DNA of 64,000 nt from Trueperella pyogenes (GTDB lineage: Bacteria > Actinomycetota > Actinomycetes > Actinomycetales > Actinomycetaceae): the NCBI RefSeq assembly GCF_900460345.1, contig NZ_UHHW01000002.1:248001-312000 (forward strand), written 5' to 3'. Below, piece after piece: positions 51,303 through 60,945 of this stretch. Position 1 is the first letter of the stretch; each line of letters begins with the position of its first letter. Made by a program: the position numbers and the translations under genes. The notes beneath the pieces were generated by a model, which was given only the letters and a program-made list of their open reading frames with translations, was not told where the DNA came from and ran no database searches.

Positions 51303-53111
51303 ATGTCTAAGATCCTTTCAGCTGTTGCCTGGCCGTATGCAAACGGGCCTCGCCATATTGGCCATGTGGCCGGTTTTGGTGTGCCCTCGGACGTGTTCTC
51401 TCGTTACATGCGAATGCGCGGCCATGACGTGCTGATGGTTTCTGGTACGGATGAGCACGGCACCCCGATTCTGGTGGCCGCCGACAAGGAGGGCGTGAGC
51501 CCTCAGGAGCTTGCGGATAAGAATAACCGCATCATTGTTGAAGATCTGGTCAACCTCGGCCTGTCCTATGACCTATTCACGCGCACCACCACCGCGAATC
51601 ACGAGCAGGTGGTTCAGGATCTGTTCCGCGGGTGCCGCGATAACGGCTACATGCTGGTGGAGACGACGCCGGTGGCGATCGACCCCCAGACGGGCAACAC
51701 TCTGCCGGATCGCTACATTGAGGGCACCTGCCCAATTTGTAAGGCGGCAGGCGCGCGCGGTGACCAGTGTGATAACTGTGGCAATCAGCTAGATCCGCAG
51801 GACCTCATCAGCCCGATCTCGAAGGTGTCGGGCATGCCGCCCGAGTTCAAAGAAACTGAGCACTACTTCCTCGACCTGCCCGGACTCGCCGGTGCACTGG
51901 AAGAATGGCTCGACGGGGTGGAAAAGGACGGCAAGTGGCGCCCGAACGTCATTGCGTTCTCGAAGCATCTCCTTGAGGACGTCCGCCCGCGCGCGATGTC
52001 CCGCGACATCTCGTGGGGCATTCCCGTCCCCGGCTGGGAGGACAAGCCCAACAAACGCCTGTACGTGTGGTTTGACGCCGTCGTCGGCTACTTGTCTGCC
52101 TCGATCGAGTGGGCCCGCCGTCGCGCCGCAGACGGTACCGGTTCAGCGGATGACTGGAAGCTGTGGTGGACCAACCCGGAGGCGCTCTCCTATTACTTCA
52201 TGGGCAAGGACAACATCGTCTTCCATTCCCAGATCTGGCCTGCCGAGCTTCTCGCCTACAACGGTGAGGGCGCTAAGGGCGGATCGCCCGCTGACATGGG
52301 CCGCCTGAACCTGCCTACGCAGGTCGTGGCCTCGGAGTTCCTCACGATGGAAGGCAAGAAGTTCTCCTCCTCGAAGAACGTGGTGATTTACGTCCGGGAC
52401 GTCCTGGAACGCTACCAGCCGGACGCCCTGCGTTACTTCATCTCGATTGCCGGCCCAGAAAGCCAGGATGCGGACTTCACCTGGTCGGAGTTCCTGCGTC
52501 GCAACAATTCGGAGTTGGTCGCTGGCTGGGGCAACCTCGTCAACCGCACAGCTGCAATGATTGCGAAGAACTTCGGCGAGATTCCCGCCCCCGGAGAGCT
52601 GGAGGACATCGATCGCGAGCTTCTCGACGCCGTCGGCGCAGGCTTCGAACGCGTGGGCGACCTCATCGGTAACCATTCCCAGCGCGCAGCCCTTGCCGAG
52701 ATCATGCGGCTCGTGGGTGAGGCGAATGCTTACGTCGCCCGCACAGAGCCTTTCAAGCTCAAGGCCCCCGAGCAGCGCGAGCGCCTCGCCACTGTCCTGA
52801 ATACCCTCATCCAGGCTGTCTCGGACCTGAACACGATGATGTGCGTTTTTCTACCGCATTCGTCTAATACGATCGACGCCGTCCTCGGCGGTGCGGGCGA
52901 CATCGCCCCGATGCCGCAGATTGTGGAGGCATCGGACCTGGATTCGGGACACCCCTATCCGATCATCACGGGCGACTACTCCAACGTGCGGACCTGGGAG
53001 CGCCGCGTCGTCACCCCAGGCACACCGATTGCGAAGCCGAAGCCGGCCTTCGTCAAGTTGGACGAGTCGATCGTGGCTGAGGAGCTTGAGCGTTTGGGGA
53101 TCACTGAGTAG
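51303..53111 (+). CDS. metG: Methionyl-tRNA synthetase
   Basis: The 602-aa class I synthetase has the HIGH-like [20 protein letters not shown] at residue ~10. The zinc knuckle is [17 protein letters not shown] (about 142), and KMSKS is represented by KKFSSSKN (about 355). The [21 protein letters not shown] segment and the helical anticodon domain complete it. No C-terminal tRNA-binding (Arc1-like) domain, so it is the short monomeric type. First gene of a housekeeping run. Confidence 0.95.
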   Translation: MSKILSAVAWPYANGPRHIGHVAGFGVPSDVFSRYMRMRGHDVLMVSGTDEHGTPILVAADKEGVSPQELADKNNRIIVEDLVNLGLSYDLFTRTTTANHEQVVQDLFRGCRDNGYMLVETTPVAIDPQTGNTLPDRYIEGTCPICKAAGARGDQCDNCGNQLDPQDLISPISKVSGMPPEFKETEHYFLDLPGLAGALEEWLDGVEKDGKWRPNVIAFSKHLLEDVRPRAMSRDISWGIPVPGWEDKPNKRLYVWFDAVVGYLSASIEWARRRAADGTGSADDWKLWWTNPEALSYYFMGKDNIVFHSQIWPAELLAYNGEGAKGGSPADMGRLNLPTQVVASEFLTMEGKKFSSSKNVVIYVRDVLERYQPDALRYFISIAGPESQDADFTWSEFLRRNNSELVAGWGNLVNRTAAMIAKNFGEIPAPGELEDIDRELLDAVGAGFERVGDLIGNHSQRAALAEIMRLVGEANAYVARTEPFKLKAPEQRERLATVLNTLIQAVSDLNTMMCVFLPHSSNTIDAVLGGAGDIAPMPQIVEASDLDSGHPYPIITGDYSNVRTWERRVVTPGTPIAKPKPAFVKLDESIVAEELERLGITE

Positions 53112-54071
53112 ATGGGTGATTCGACGTCGAAGAAGGATCGTCGGCGGGCCTATCCGGAGATTCCGGAGCCCCTGGCGGTTCCGATCGTTGACAACCACAC
53201 GCACATTTATCCCGACCCCGCGCCAGACCCTGGTCACGATACGCCGGTTCAGCGCCTGAATAACGCTGGGAGCTGGAAACCTCCAATCCTCCTCGAGAAC
53301 CTCCGAGCGGGGATGGCTCGGGCGGGCGTGCGCGCGGCGATCAGCTCGGGCTGTGAGTACCCTGACCTCGAGTGGACCCGTGACCTCGCTCGAGACGTCC
53401 CGGAGATTTGGGCGGCGCTCGCCATCCATCCAAACGAGGCGCCGCTGCACGACGGCGTCGTGGAAGTTGCCCCCGACGGCCTGGAACCGCGTGTAGCGGA
53501 GCACCACGCCGTCTCTTTGGAGGATGCAATCGCGCGCGTGGCCGAGTTCGGTGCAGACGACGCCGTCGTGGCAGTTGGCGAAACCGGGCTCGACTACTTC
53601 CGCACAGGTGAGGCAGGGAAAGCTGCGCAGAAACGCGCCTTCCGGGAGCATATCGCGCTCGCAAAAGAGCTGGGCAAGCCGATGCAGATTCACGACCGCG
53701 ACGCGCACGCCGACGTCGTGGACCTTCTGCTGCGTGACGGCGCCCCCGAACGTACGGTCTTCCACTGTTTTTCCGGCGACGCCGAGTTGGCGGCGATCTG
53801 CAAGGAGCACGGCTGGTATGCGTCTTTTGCAGGTCCGGTGACCTACCCGCCGAACGGGTACCTACGTGAGGCGTGCGCGCTCCTACCAGATGAGCTCATT
53901 TTGGTGGAGACGGATGCTCCCTATCTGACCCCAGCGCCCTTCCGGGGACAACCGAACGCGGCCTGGGCTGTGGTGTATACCGCTGCCTATCTGGCCGGGC
54001 TGCGCGGGATGCCGGTTGAGCAGTTTTGCGCGCAGGTGGATCGGACAACCCGGCAGGTGTACGGCATCTGA
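53112..54071 (+). CDS. tatD: TatD family metal-dependent hydrolase
   Basis: The 319-aa amidohydrolase-fold protein has metal ligands in IVDNHTHIYPDP (about 30), the Glu in VGETGLDYFRTGE (about 157), QIHDRDAHADV, FHCFSG and the final ETDAPYLTPAP (about 270). TatD proteins are 3'-5' DNases/RNases. It is longer than E. coli TatD because of an N-terminal basic segment and an insert near 45-60. ATG 53112 immediately follows the metG stop. Confidence 0.9.
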   Translation: MGDSTSKKDRRRAYPEIPEPLAVPIVDNHTHIYPDPAPDPGHDTPVQRLNNAGSWKPPILLENLRAGMARAGVRAAISSGCEYPDLEWTRDLARDVPEIWAALAIHPNEAPLHDGVVEVAPDGLEPRVAEHHAVSLEDAIARVAEFGADDAVVAVGETGLDYFRTGEAGKAAQKRAFREHIALAKELGKPMQIHDRDAHADVVDLLLRDGAPERTVFHCFSGDAELAAICKEHGWYASFAGPVTYPPNGYLREACALLPDELILVETDAPYLTPAPFRGQPNAAWAVVYTAAYLAGLRGMPVEQFCAQVDRTTRQVYGI

Positions 54072-54236
54072 GCGCGCGGTGCCCAATCAGGCTTCCGTTT
54101 CACATTTTTCCAATACAGAGCGCGATTTCTTGCACAACCCAGTTGCATCAGATAACAATTTGGTTACAATCAATCTCAGTATTGTTACGGGAAGCTGGTT
54201 TACTGGCTTTTGGTAGACGCATTGACTGGAGACGTT

Positions 54237-55370
54237 TTGACAGACCATTCGAGCAGCGGGGGATTCGTGTTCGATTCCCATCTCTTGGACAATCCCCCCA
54301 AGCCAGGTTCGCGCCGCGCTCGGCGTATGGCTGAGCGCCTACACGCGAGCCAGTCGGCCGACACCGCGGAGATCCCGCCCGTCAATGCCGCTACTTCAGC
54401 TCCCTGTGCCGAGCAGATGAGCTTGGTTACCTCGCGCGCCAAGAAGGTCCCGGCACCTCGGCAACACCGCTACACGAGGATGATGCGCGTCGCTGGTGTT
54501 GCCTCGCTCACGGTCTTTGCGGCGGGTGGCACGTCCGGCGTTCCGGGCGTCGAGGTTCCCCGCGTGGAGCAGGCGGTCGCCGCTGTCGTGAATCAGGCCA
54601 GCTCGGCACCAGTCACGGCAGCTGCTGACGTCGCTTTTGACGTGATGGTTGACGGTACGACGACGCGCGTCAACGCCAGCTCCGGCATCACCTACGCTGT
54701 GGCACTTGCCCAGGCAGGTATTGAAATTGGGGCGCGCGATGAGGTGTCGGTCTCCCTCGCCGACGCCGTCAGCGCGGAGCCAGTCACGATTGTTCGGGTG
54801 TCAACAAAGACGGTCTTCGAGGACTACAAGATCCCGTTCGAGACCACCCGGGTGGAAACTAACGAGCTCGCTGAGGGGGAGGAAAAGGTTCAAACTCCCG
54901 GCACTGCAGGAGCTGGCAAGCGCAACTTCCAGGTCACGTACCGCGACGGTGTGGAGAGTGCGCGTATGCTCCTTGTGGAGACCGTGAGCGCCGAGCCCGT
55001 CGCCGAGGTTGTCCGTGTGGGCGTGCGCCCGGCAGCCTCGGCAGTGCCGCCGTCGGCTCCGGTTCCGCCGGGTTCGGCACGGCAGACCGCTCAGGGGATG
55101 CTCGCCAATTACGGCTGGGGCGCGGATCAGTGGCCGTGCCTTGACGCGCTTTGGCAGCGCGAGTCGGGGTGGAACGCGGCGGCCGCAAATCGCTCCTCGG
55201 GTGCGTATGGCATTCCGCAAGCACTGCCTGGGTCGAAGATGGCCTCGGCTGGTGCCGACTGGAAGACGAACCCTGCCACCCAGATCGCCTGGGGACTGGG
55301 ATACATCTCTGGCCGTTACGGCAGCCCGTGCGGCGCCTGGAACCACTCGCAATCGCGCGGCTGGTATTAA
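54237..55370 (+). CDS. Secreted G5-domain / lytic transglycosylase-like protein (Rpf-like)
   Basis: The 377-aa protein starts at TTG 54237 with GGAG five bases upstream. It has a cytoplasmic N-terminus of ~80 residues, one TM segment (MRVAGVASLTVFAAGG, about 82-97), a DUF348-like segment (FDVMVDGTTTRVNASS), a G5 domain (about 195-260), a Pro/Ala linker and a C-terminal SLT-type domain. The catalytic Glu is in LWQRESGWNAAAANRSSGAY. Likely cleaves peptidoglycan and promotes resuscitation or growth. The gene precedes rsmA and ispE, as rpfB does in mycobacteria. Confidence 0.82.
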   Translation: MTDHSSSGGFVFDSHLLDNPPKPGSRRARRMAERLHASQSADTAEIPPVNAATSAPCAEQMSLVTSRAKKVPAPRQHRYTRMMRVAGVASLTVFAAGGTSGVPGVEVPRVEQAVAAVVNQASSAPVTAAADVAFDVMVDGTTTRVNASSGITYAVALAQAGIEIGARDEVSVSLADAVSAEPVTIVRVSTKTVFEDYKIPFETTRVETNELAEGEEKVQTPGTAGAGKRNFQVTYRDGVESARMLLVETVSAEPVAEVVRVGVRPAASAVPPSAPVPPGSARQTAQGMLANYGWGADQWPCLDALWQRESGWNAAAANRSSGAYGIPQALPGSKMASAGADWKTNPATQIAWGLGYISGRYGSPCGAWNHSQSRGWY

Positions 55371-56255
55371 ATGGCGCTCCTCACTCCGGTCCATATTCGC
55401 GAACTCGCTGGCCGGCTCGGCATCCGCCCTACCAAGACGCTCGGGCAGAACTTTGTGCACGACGCCGGCACCGTGCGTCGTATTGTTCGAGACGCGGGCG
55501 TGGGTGCGGGCGACGCCGTCCTCGAAGTTGGCCCTGGTCTGGGCTCGCTGACGTTGGCAATTTTGGAGACGGGGGCGTTGCTGTCCGCCGTCGAAATCGA
55601 CCCGCCGCTAGCCGCTGCATTGCCCGCGACGATCGATGCGATGATGCCCACGGCCCGCGAGCGTTTCGCGGTGTTGTGCCGTGACGCCCTCAAGGTGGGT
55701 AACAACGACCTCGCTGTGCCAGCGGCATATGCGCAGGCCCATCCTGGCCAGCCGTTTGCACCCACCCATCTTGTGGCGAATTTGCCCTATAACGTGGCCG
55801 TACCAGTAATTCTGACGCTCCTGGAAGAGCTTCCCACGTTGCGTTCGGTCACCGTCATGGTACAGCTCGAAGTTGCCGAGCGCCTGGCCGCCAGGCCCGG
55901 ATCGCGTGTGTACGGGGTGCCGTCGGCGAAGGCGAATTGGTACGGAGATGTGCGCCGCGGTGCGAAGATTTCGCGCAATGTTTTTTGGCCGGTGCCCAAT
56001 GTCGATTCGGCTCTCGTGCACCTCGAGCGCAGGGAAGTAGCGCGTTTTCCGGAGGAGTTGCGCGCTCAGACGTTCGCCGTCATCGACGCGGCTTTCGCGC
56101 AGCGCCGCAAGACCTTACGCTCTGCACTTGGAGCGTGGGCGGGGACTCCCGCGCAGGCCGAGTCGATTCTGCATATCGCCGGCGTCGATCCAGCGTTGCG
56201 CGGCGAGCGGCTCGACATTGAGGACTTCGTCAAGATAGCCCGCGCAGCCCGATAG
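55371..56255 (+). CDS. rsmA: 16S rRNA dimethyladenosine transferase
   Basis: The 294-aa KsgA enzyme dimethylates A1518/A1519. [16 protein letters not shown] (about 23) is the family N-terminus, [15 protein letters not shown] (about 48) SAM motif I, and [14 protein letters not shown] (about 137) carries the NLPY catalytic motif. ATG 55371 directly follows the transglycosylase stop. The rpf-rsmA-ispE order is standard in actinobacteria. Confidence 0.94.
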   Translation: MALLTPVHIRELAGRLGIRPTKTLGQNFVHDAGTVRRIVRDAGVGAGDAVLEVGPGLGSLTLAILETGALLSAVEIDPPLAAALPATIDAMMPTARERFAVLCRDALKVGNNDLAVPAAYAQAHPGQPFAPTHLVANLPYNVAVPVILTLLEELPTLRSVTVMVQLEVAERLAARPGSRVYGVPSAKANWYGDVRRGAKISRNVFWPVPNVDSALVHLERREVARFPEELRAQTFAVIDAAFAQRRKTLRSALGAWAGTPAQAESILHIAGVDPALRGERLDIEDFVKIARAAR

Positions 56256-56276
56256 ATGGCGGGCGCGTCGGCTACG

Positions 56277-57173
56277 ATGAGGCATGTGCAACGAGTCGTA
56301 GTTTCTGTGCCTGCAAAGGTCAATCTTGCCCTGCGCGTCGGCGGCCCGCGCGCCGACGGTTTCCACCCCCTCGACACGGTTTTCGAGGCGCTCGACATCT
56401 TCGACGACGTCGAGGTCCGCCCGGCGCAGGAGCTCACCTTATCGATAAAGGGCCTGGGCGAGGACCTGCCCACCGACGAGTCGAATCTGGCCATCCGTGC
56501 CGCCCGCACGCTCCAGGAACGCATCGGCACGCACCTGGGCGCCGATATCCGCATCACCAAGCGCATCCCCGTGGCCGGGGGAATGGCGGGCGGTTCTGCG
56601 GACGCCGCCGGCACGCTGCTGGCGCTAAACGAGTTATGGGAGCTCGGCCTGTCCAAAGACGAGCTGATGGGGATTGGCGCGCAACTCGGCTCCGACGTAC
56701 CTTTTGCTTTCCTGGGAGGTCTGGCCCACGGCGTCGGGCGCGGGGAAAAACTGGAGCCCGTTCGCGCCGGAGGCATGCACGCGTGGGTGTTGCTGACCCG
56801 CACAGAGGGGTTGTCCACTCCGGCGGTCTTCCGCCAGTTCGATGCCCTGTTCCCCGACGCCGGTGCCCCAGCTGGCACGCAGGCGCTTCGCCGCGCGCTC
56901 GGTGAGGCATCGCTTGCGGCGGTAGGGGATTTGCTGGTAAACGACCTACAACCTGCTGCCACGAGTCTGCGCCCTGAAATCGGGCAGGAAATCGAGCGCA
57001 TCGCGGCCGCGGGACACCATGTGATCCTTTCCGGCTCCGGCCCCACGATCGCAGTTCTCATCGAGCCGGAGCGTGCCGAAGAACTCGCAGCCCAGTTGCG
57101 GGCCGACTTCCCCTATGCCGTCCACGTCGCCTACGGGCCTGCTGCCGGCGCACACGTCAGGCAGGTGCAGTAA
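56277..57173 (+). CDS. ispE: 4-diphosphocytidyl-2-C-methyl-D-erythritol kinase
   Basis: The 298-aa GHMP kinase of the MEP isoprenoid pathway has VPAKVNLALRVGGPRADGFH at the N-terminus, the ATP loop PVAGGMAGGSADAAG (about 100) and a C-terminal ILSGSGPTIAVL. The start is uncertain: ATG 56277, or GTG 56286 with GAGG and a TACGAT box just upstream. The stop TAA overlaps the next start (TAATG). Confidence 0.93.
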   Translation: MRHVQRVVVSVPAKVNLALRVGGPRADGFHPLDTVFEALDIFDDVEVRPAQELTLSIKGLGEDLPTDESNLAIRAARTLQERIGTHLGADIRITKRIPVAGGMAGGSADAAGTLLALNELWELGLSKDELMGIGAQLGSDVPFAFLGGLAHGVGRGEKLEPVRAGGMHAWVLLTRTEGLSTPAVFRQFDALFPDAGAPAGTQALRRALGEASLAAVGDLLVNDLQPAATSLRPEIGQEIERIAAAGHHVILSGSGPTIAVLIEPERAEELAAQLRADFPYAVHVAYGPAAGAHVRQVQ

Positions 57174-59032
57174 TGGCACACATTCTTGGCATGGAGGAGG
57201 TCGGCGTCTCCCTCGGCTCCCGGCCGATCCTCGGTGGCCTTAACCTCTCCCTCGAAGACGGCTCCCGCATCGGAATCGTAGGCCCCAACGGCGGCGGCAA
57301 ATCGACCCTATTGAAGCTCATGACTCGCGCGCTTGAGCCAGACACCGGCCGGGTCACGATGAAGAGTGGCACCCGCTTTGCTGTGCTCTCCCAGGCTGAC
57401 AGCCTTGACCCAAACCAGACCGTCCGCGACGCTATTCACGGCAAGGCCGACACCTTCGAGTGGGCTTCTGACGCGCGCATCCGCGAGGTTCACGCCGGCC
57501 TTATCCCCGACGTCGCCATGGATCGGCTCCTCGGCGAGCTCTCGGGCGGCCAACGCCGCCGGGTGGCGCTCGCGGCAACACTCGTGCGCGACGCCGACGT
57601 CGTCGTCCTCGACGAGCCCACCAACCACCTCGACATCGAGGGCGTGACCTATCTTGCCAGCTACCTGGGCGAGCGCTTCGCGAACGGGCAGGGCGCGCTC
57701 GTCGTCGTCACGCACGACCGCTGGTTCCTCGACGCCGTGTGCACGAGGCTGTGGGAGATCGTACCCGGTAACGACGGCGCGGGCGGTCGGGCGCCGGTGC
57801 CCGGCTACGTCGAAACCTACGAGGGCGGTTACGCCGCGTATATTCTCCAACGCGCGCAGCGGCAGCGACTGGCCGCCCAGGCAGCGCAGAAGCGGGCGAA
57901 CCTACTGCGCAAGGAGCTGGCCTGGCTGCGCCGCGGAGCTCCGGCGCGAACCTCGAAGCCAAAATTCCGTATTGAGGCGGCGAACGCGCTGATCGCGAAC
58001 GAGCCACCGCCGCGCGACACCGTCGCGTTGACGAAAATGGCCACCACCCGCCTGGGCAAGAAGGTCATCGACCTAGAGGAGGTCACCTTCGCCTGGCCCG
58101 GCCGCGAACGCCCTGTCCTGTGCGATGTCACTTTGCGCCTCGCGCCCGGCGAGCGCATCGGAGTCCTCGGGCGCAATGGAGCCGGCAAGTCTTCACTCCT
58201 CGGCCTCCTCTCCGGCGAGCTGGCGCCCAGCAGCGGCGTCGTGAAGAGAGGCAAGACGGTGGAGCTGGCGATCCTGAGCCAGGACACGAAAGAGCTCGAC
58301 GAGGTGGCCCACCGGCGTGTCGTCGAGTCGGTGGCCGACGTGGCCACGCACATGATCGTCGGCGGAAAGGAGATGTCGGCGTCTCAGCTCGTCGAGCGCC
58401 TCGGCTTCACGCGCGAGCGCGCCTGGACGCCGGTGGCCGACCTGTCGGGTGGCGAACGACGCCGCCTGCAATTCCTCCGCCTGCTCATGCGCGAACCCAA
58501 CGTGCTCCTGCTCGACGAGCCCACGAATGATCTTGACACCGACACCCTCGCCGCGATTGAGGATCTCCTCGATTCGTGGCCGGGCACGCTCGTCGTCGTC
58601 TCGCACGACCGCTATCTTCTGGAACGCACCACCGACCACCAGATCGCGGTGATTGGCGGCAGGGTAATGGGCTTGCCGGGAGGGGTGGATCAGTATCTGC
58701 AGCTCGAGGAGAACGCCAAACGCGCTGGTGGCCAGGGGGCGCAGAGTGAGCGTTCGCAAGACGGGGGTCAGCCGGCGTCGTCGAAAAATGCGGCGAAGGA
58801 ACGCGAGGCGCGCAAGGCGATGGATCGCGTGGAACGCAAGATGGGACGCGTGCGCGAGCAGATCGAAAAACTCGGGGTGGAACAGAGCGAGGTCGCCGCA
58901 AACGTGGCGCAGAGCGGCCAATATACGGAACTTGCCGCACTCGGCAAGCGCATCGCCGCGCTCAAGGATGAACTGGAGGAACTCGAAATGCAGTGGCTCG
59001 AGGCTGGCGAGAGGGCCGAGTACTACGGCTAA
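57173..59032 (+). CDS. ABC-F family ATPase (Uup-like)
   Basis: The 619-aa soluble protein has two ABC cassettes: Walker A GPNGGGKSTLL (about 43) and LGRNGAGKSSLLG (about 332), signatures LSGGQRRRVAL and LSGGERRRLQF, each followed by DEPTN. The inter-domain linker (about 220-280) has many Arg and Ala. The C-terminus is a charged Lys/Glu coiled coil (about 530-615). No TM helices. ABC-F proteins act on ribosomes (translation factors or antibiotic protection). The coiled-coil end suggests the Uup branch. Confidence 0.9.
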   Translation: MAHILGMEEVGVSLGSRPILGGLNLSLEDGSRIGIVGPNGGGKSTLLKLMTRALEPDTGRVTMKSGTRFAVLSQADSLDPNQTVRDAIHGKADTFEWASDARIREVHAGLIPDVAMDRLLGELSGGQRRRVALAATLVRDADVVVLDEPTNHLDIEGVTYLASYLGERFANGQGALVVVTHDRWFLDAVCTRLWEIVPGNDGAGGRAPVPGYVETYEGGYAAYILQRAQRQRLAAQAAQKRANLLRKELAWLRRGAPARTSKPKFRIEAANALIANEPPPRDTVALTKMATTRLGKKVIDLEEVTFAWPGRERPVLCDVTLRLAPGERIGVLGRNGAGKSSLLGLLSGELAPSSGVVKRGKTVELAILSQDTKELDEVAHRRVVESVADVATHMIVGGKEMSASQLVERLGFTRERAWTPVADLSGGERRRLQFLRLLMREPNVLLLDEPTNDLDTDTLAAIEDLLDSWPGTLVVVSHDRYLLERTTDHQIAVIGGRVMGLPGGVDQYLQLEENAKRAGGQGAQSERSQDGGQPASSKNAAKEREARKAMDRVERKMGRVREQIEKLGVEQSEVAANVAQSGQYTELAALGKRIAALKDELEELEMQWLEAGERAEYYG

Positions 59033-59083
59033 GTGGTCAATGTCCTAGGCCGAAGGGCTTTCCCATTTTATCTCGACGTGAAG

Positions 59084-59089
59084 TAAAAT
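59084..59089 (+). promoter_or_regulatory. Leaderless -10 box of the MarR gene
   Basis: TAAAAT ends six bases before ATG 59096. Confidence 0.5.
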
Positions 59090-59095
59090 CGCGGC

Positions 59096-59635
59096 ATGGA
59101 CAAGCGAGATGAAGTGGACGACGTCGTCGCCGCATGGCACGTGCAACGCCCCGACTTTGACGTGACGCCCCTCGAAATCTTCTCCCGATTCCTGCGGGTC
59201 AACCGGCACTTTTCAAAAGTCCGCAAGTCGGTCTACGCCAAGCACGGTCTGGAAACGTGGGAGTTTGAAATGCTGGCCGCGCTGCGGCGCGAACCCACGC
59301 ATGTCCTCACCGCCGGGCAACTCATGAAAGACACCTTCGTTTCCTCCGGCACGATCACTAACCGCATTGACCGCATGCAAGAACGCGGTCTGGTCACTCG
59401 TAAGTCGGTGCCCAAAGACGGGCGCATCGTGCAGGTGGTCGCCACGAGCAAGGGACTGATCGCGGTGGATAATGCGATGGAGGATCTCCTGGGCGTCGAG
59501 GGCGAGATACTGGAGAAGTTCACCCCCGAGCAAAACGAACGGGCTGCCGAATACCTGCGCCAGATGCTCATCACGCTCGTGAACCGTCACGAAGGGGCGC
59601 CGAAAAAGGCGGCGAAGAAGTGCGTAGACGGCTAG
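59096..59635 (+). CDS. MarR family transcriptional regulator
   Basis: The 179-aa protein has a central winged helix: HGLETWEFEMLAALRREPTH, LMKDTFVSSGTITNRIDRMQ (recognition helix) and the wing RGLVTRKSVPKDGRIVQVV. Dimerisation helices lie at both ends, as in MarR proteins. It is convergent with the NatAB-type exporter and may not control it. Regulated genes unknown. Confidence 0.88.
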   Translation: MDKRDEVDDVVAAWHVQRPDFDVTPLEIFSRFLRVNRHFSKVRKSVYAKHGLETWEFEMLAALRREPTHVLTAGQLMKDTFVSSGTITNRIDRMQERGLVTRKSVPKDGRIVQVVATSKGLIAVDNAMEDLLGVEGEILEKFTPEQNERAAEYLRQMLITLVNRHEGAPKKAAKKCVDG

Positions 59636-59655
59636 GCGCCTCAGCGCTGCAGTAA

Positions 59656-59706
59656 AATGCTTGCCGCTGTAGTAATCTGACGCAAATTACTACAGCGGCA
59701 AGCATT
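59656..59706. repeat. Perfect 21-bp inverted repeat between convergent genes
   Basis: Arms 59656-59676 (AATGCTTGCCGCTGTAGTAAT) and 59686-59706 pair perfectly around a 9-nt loop, between the MarR gene and the permease gene. Without a T-run of note. Probably a bidirectional terminator. Confidence 0.75.
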
Positions 59707-59730
59707 GTAATAGGGTTTCGGTGGGCTCTC

Positions 59731-60945
59731 CTACTGGCGAGCGCGGAACGCCTGCACGATCGACAGGCGCTTACCCGTATGCAAGATGGAGTTCGAGTAG
59801 ATCTTGCCCGCTAGCATGGCCACGAGCGGGATCGCTACCACGCCAAGGGCAGCGGCGAGGACCATTTCTGTGGTGCTGACCGCCTGATATGCCTGGCGTA
59901 CAGGCATCATAAACGGACTAAGTCCAGGGATCGCCGACAGGACTTTCGTCCACGTTGAATCCGGGGCATTGGGCACGAGGAAGAGCGCAAGGTAGAACGG
60001 CACGAGCATAGCCATCGACACTGGGGTGGTGACCGCGCTGAGGTCCTCCTGTCTGGTTGCGAGCGAGGCAAATGCCCCCATCACCATTGCGTAGAAGAAG
60101 AACCCCAGAACCATCCACAAGACCATCCAACCTAGGTAGTCACCGAGGTTCAGGTTGAGGTCGATTCCTGCGATGTTCACCGCGGCCAGGGCGGTCACGA
60201 TGAGAACTGTGAATTGCAAGAGGAGGAAGACGCCGATGCCGAGGACTTTGCCAAGAAGCAAGGTACGTGGGCGGATTGTCGTCAGCAAGATCTCCACAAC
60301 GCGCGAGGATTTCTCCTGGACGACGCCGTTGGCAATCGTAGAAATGCCCAGCATGATCATCATGAACATCACCATCATGCCCGCCAGCGAGGTGAAGTAG
60401 CCCACCGGGTTCGTCAGGATGAGGTTGCCGCGGTCAAAAGAGACGAATCGTGGCGCGACGTCGACCGAAGCAGCTAGCTGAGCGTAGTCTGCATCTGTGA
60501 GGGCGGCGCCGCGCGAGTCCATGAGTTGGGCGCTCGCGGCTGTGTTGATCATCGCTGCGACGCTCGACTTGACCCCGCGGGTGCCGTCACCTTCCACGAC
60601 GACGTTCGGAACGTCACCGGCCTTCACGAGCACGACGGCGTAACCCTCAGCCTTTGAGTCATGACGATCGCGCAGATAGTCCTCGGCAGAGCCAGTTGCA
60701 ATGACCGTGGTCTCGATGCCGGATCCGCTGGCCACCTTCTTGAGGTAGGGCAGATATTCGCGGGCGGACTCTTCTACGGCGACAATCGGGGCAGCCGGCG
60801 CCTCGCTAGCGGGATCGTCGGCTAGGAAGTAACGGCCAGCCAGTCCGCCGCCAAGTATCAGGACAACCATGACGACTATGGAGATGATCATCGCCTTGGA
60901 GCGAGCCATAGTCATAAACTCGCGCTTCATCACGTGAATAAGCAT
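59731..60945 (-). CDS. ABC-2 type permease (NatB-like)
   Basis: The 404-aa protein has one N-terminal TM (about 17-37), a ~140-residue extracytoplasmic domain and five to six C-terminal TM helices. VQEKSSRVVEILLTTIRPRT (about 210) is the hallmark of NatB/YhaP permeases. It starts within the ATPase stop (TAATG). With the ATPase it forms an exporter, Na+ in the best-known relatives. Confidence 0.88.
   Translation of the reverse strand: MLIHVMKREFMTMARSKAMIISIVVMVVLILGGGLAGRYFLADDPASEAPAAPIVAVEESAREYLPYLKKVASGSGIETTVIATGSAEDYLRDRHDSKAEGYAVVLVKAGDVPNVVVEGDGTRGVKSSVAAMINTAASAQLMDSRGAALTDADYAQLAASVDVAPRFVSFDRGNLILTNPVGYFTSLAGMMVMFMMIMLGISTIANGVVQEKSSRVVEILLTTIRPRTLLLGKVLGIGVFLLLQFTVLIVTALAAVNIAGIDLNLNLGDYLGWMVLWMVLGFFFYAMVMGAFASLATRQEDLSAVTTPVSMAMLVPFYLALFLVPNAPDSTWTKVLSAIPGLSPFMMPVRQAYQAVSTTEMVLAAALGVVAIPLVAMLAGKIYSNSILHTGKRLSIVQAFRARQ

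Noticed and set aside
54120..54200. GTTACAAT / ATTGTTAC repeats upstream of the Rpf-like gene, possible MtrA-type site
   Set aside because: The repeats are imperfect, and spacing does not match a pattern I can defend without alignment.
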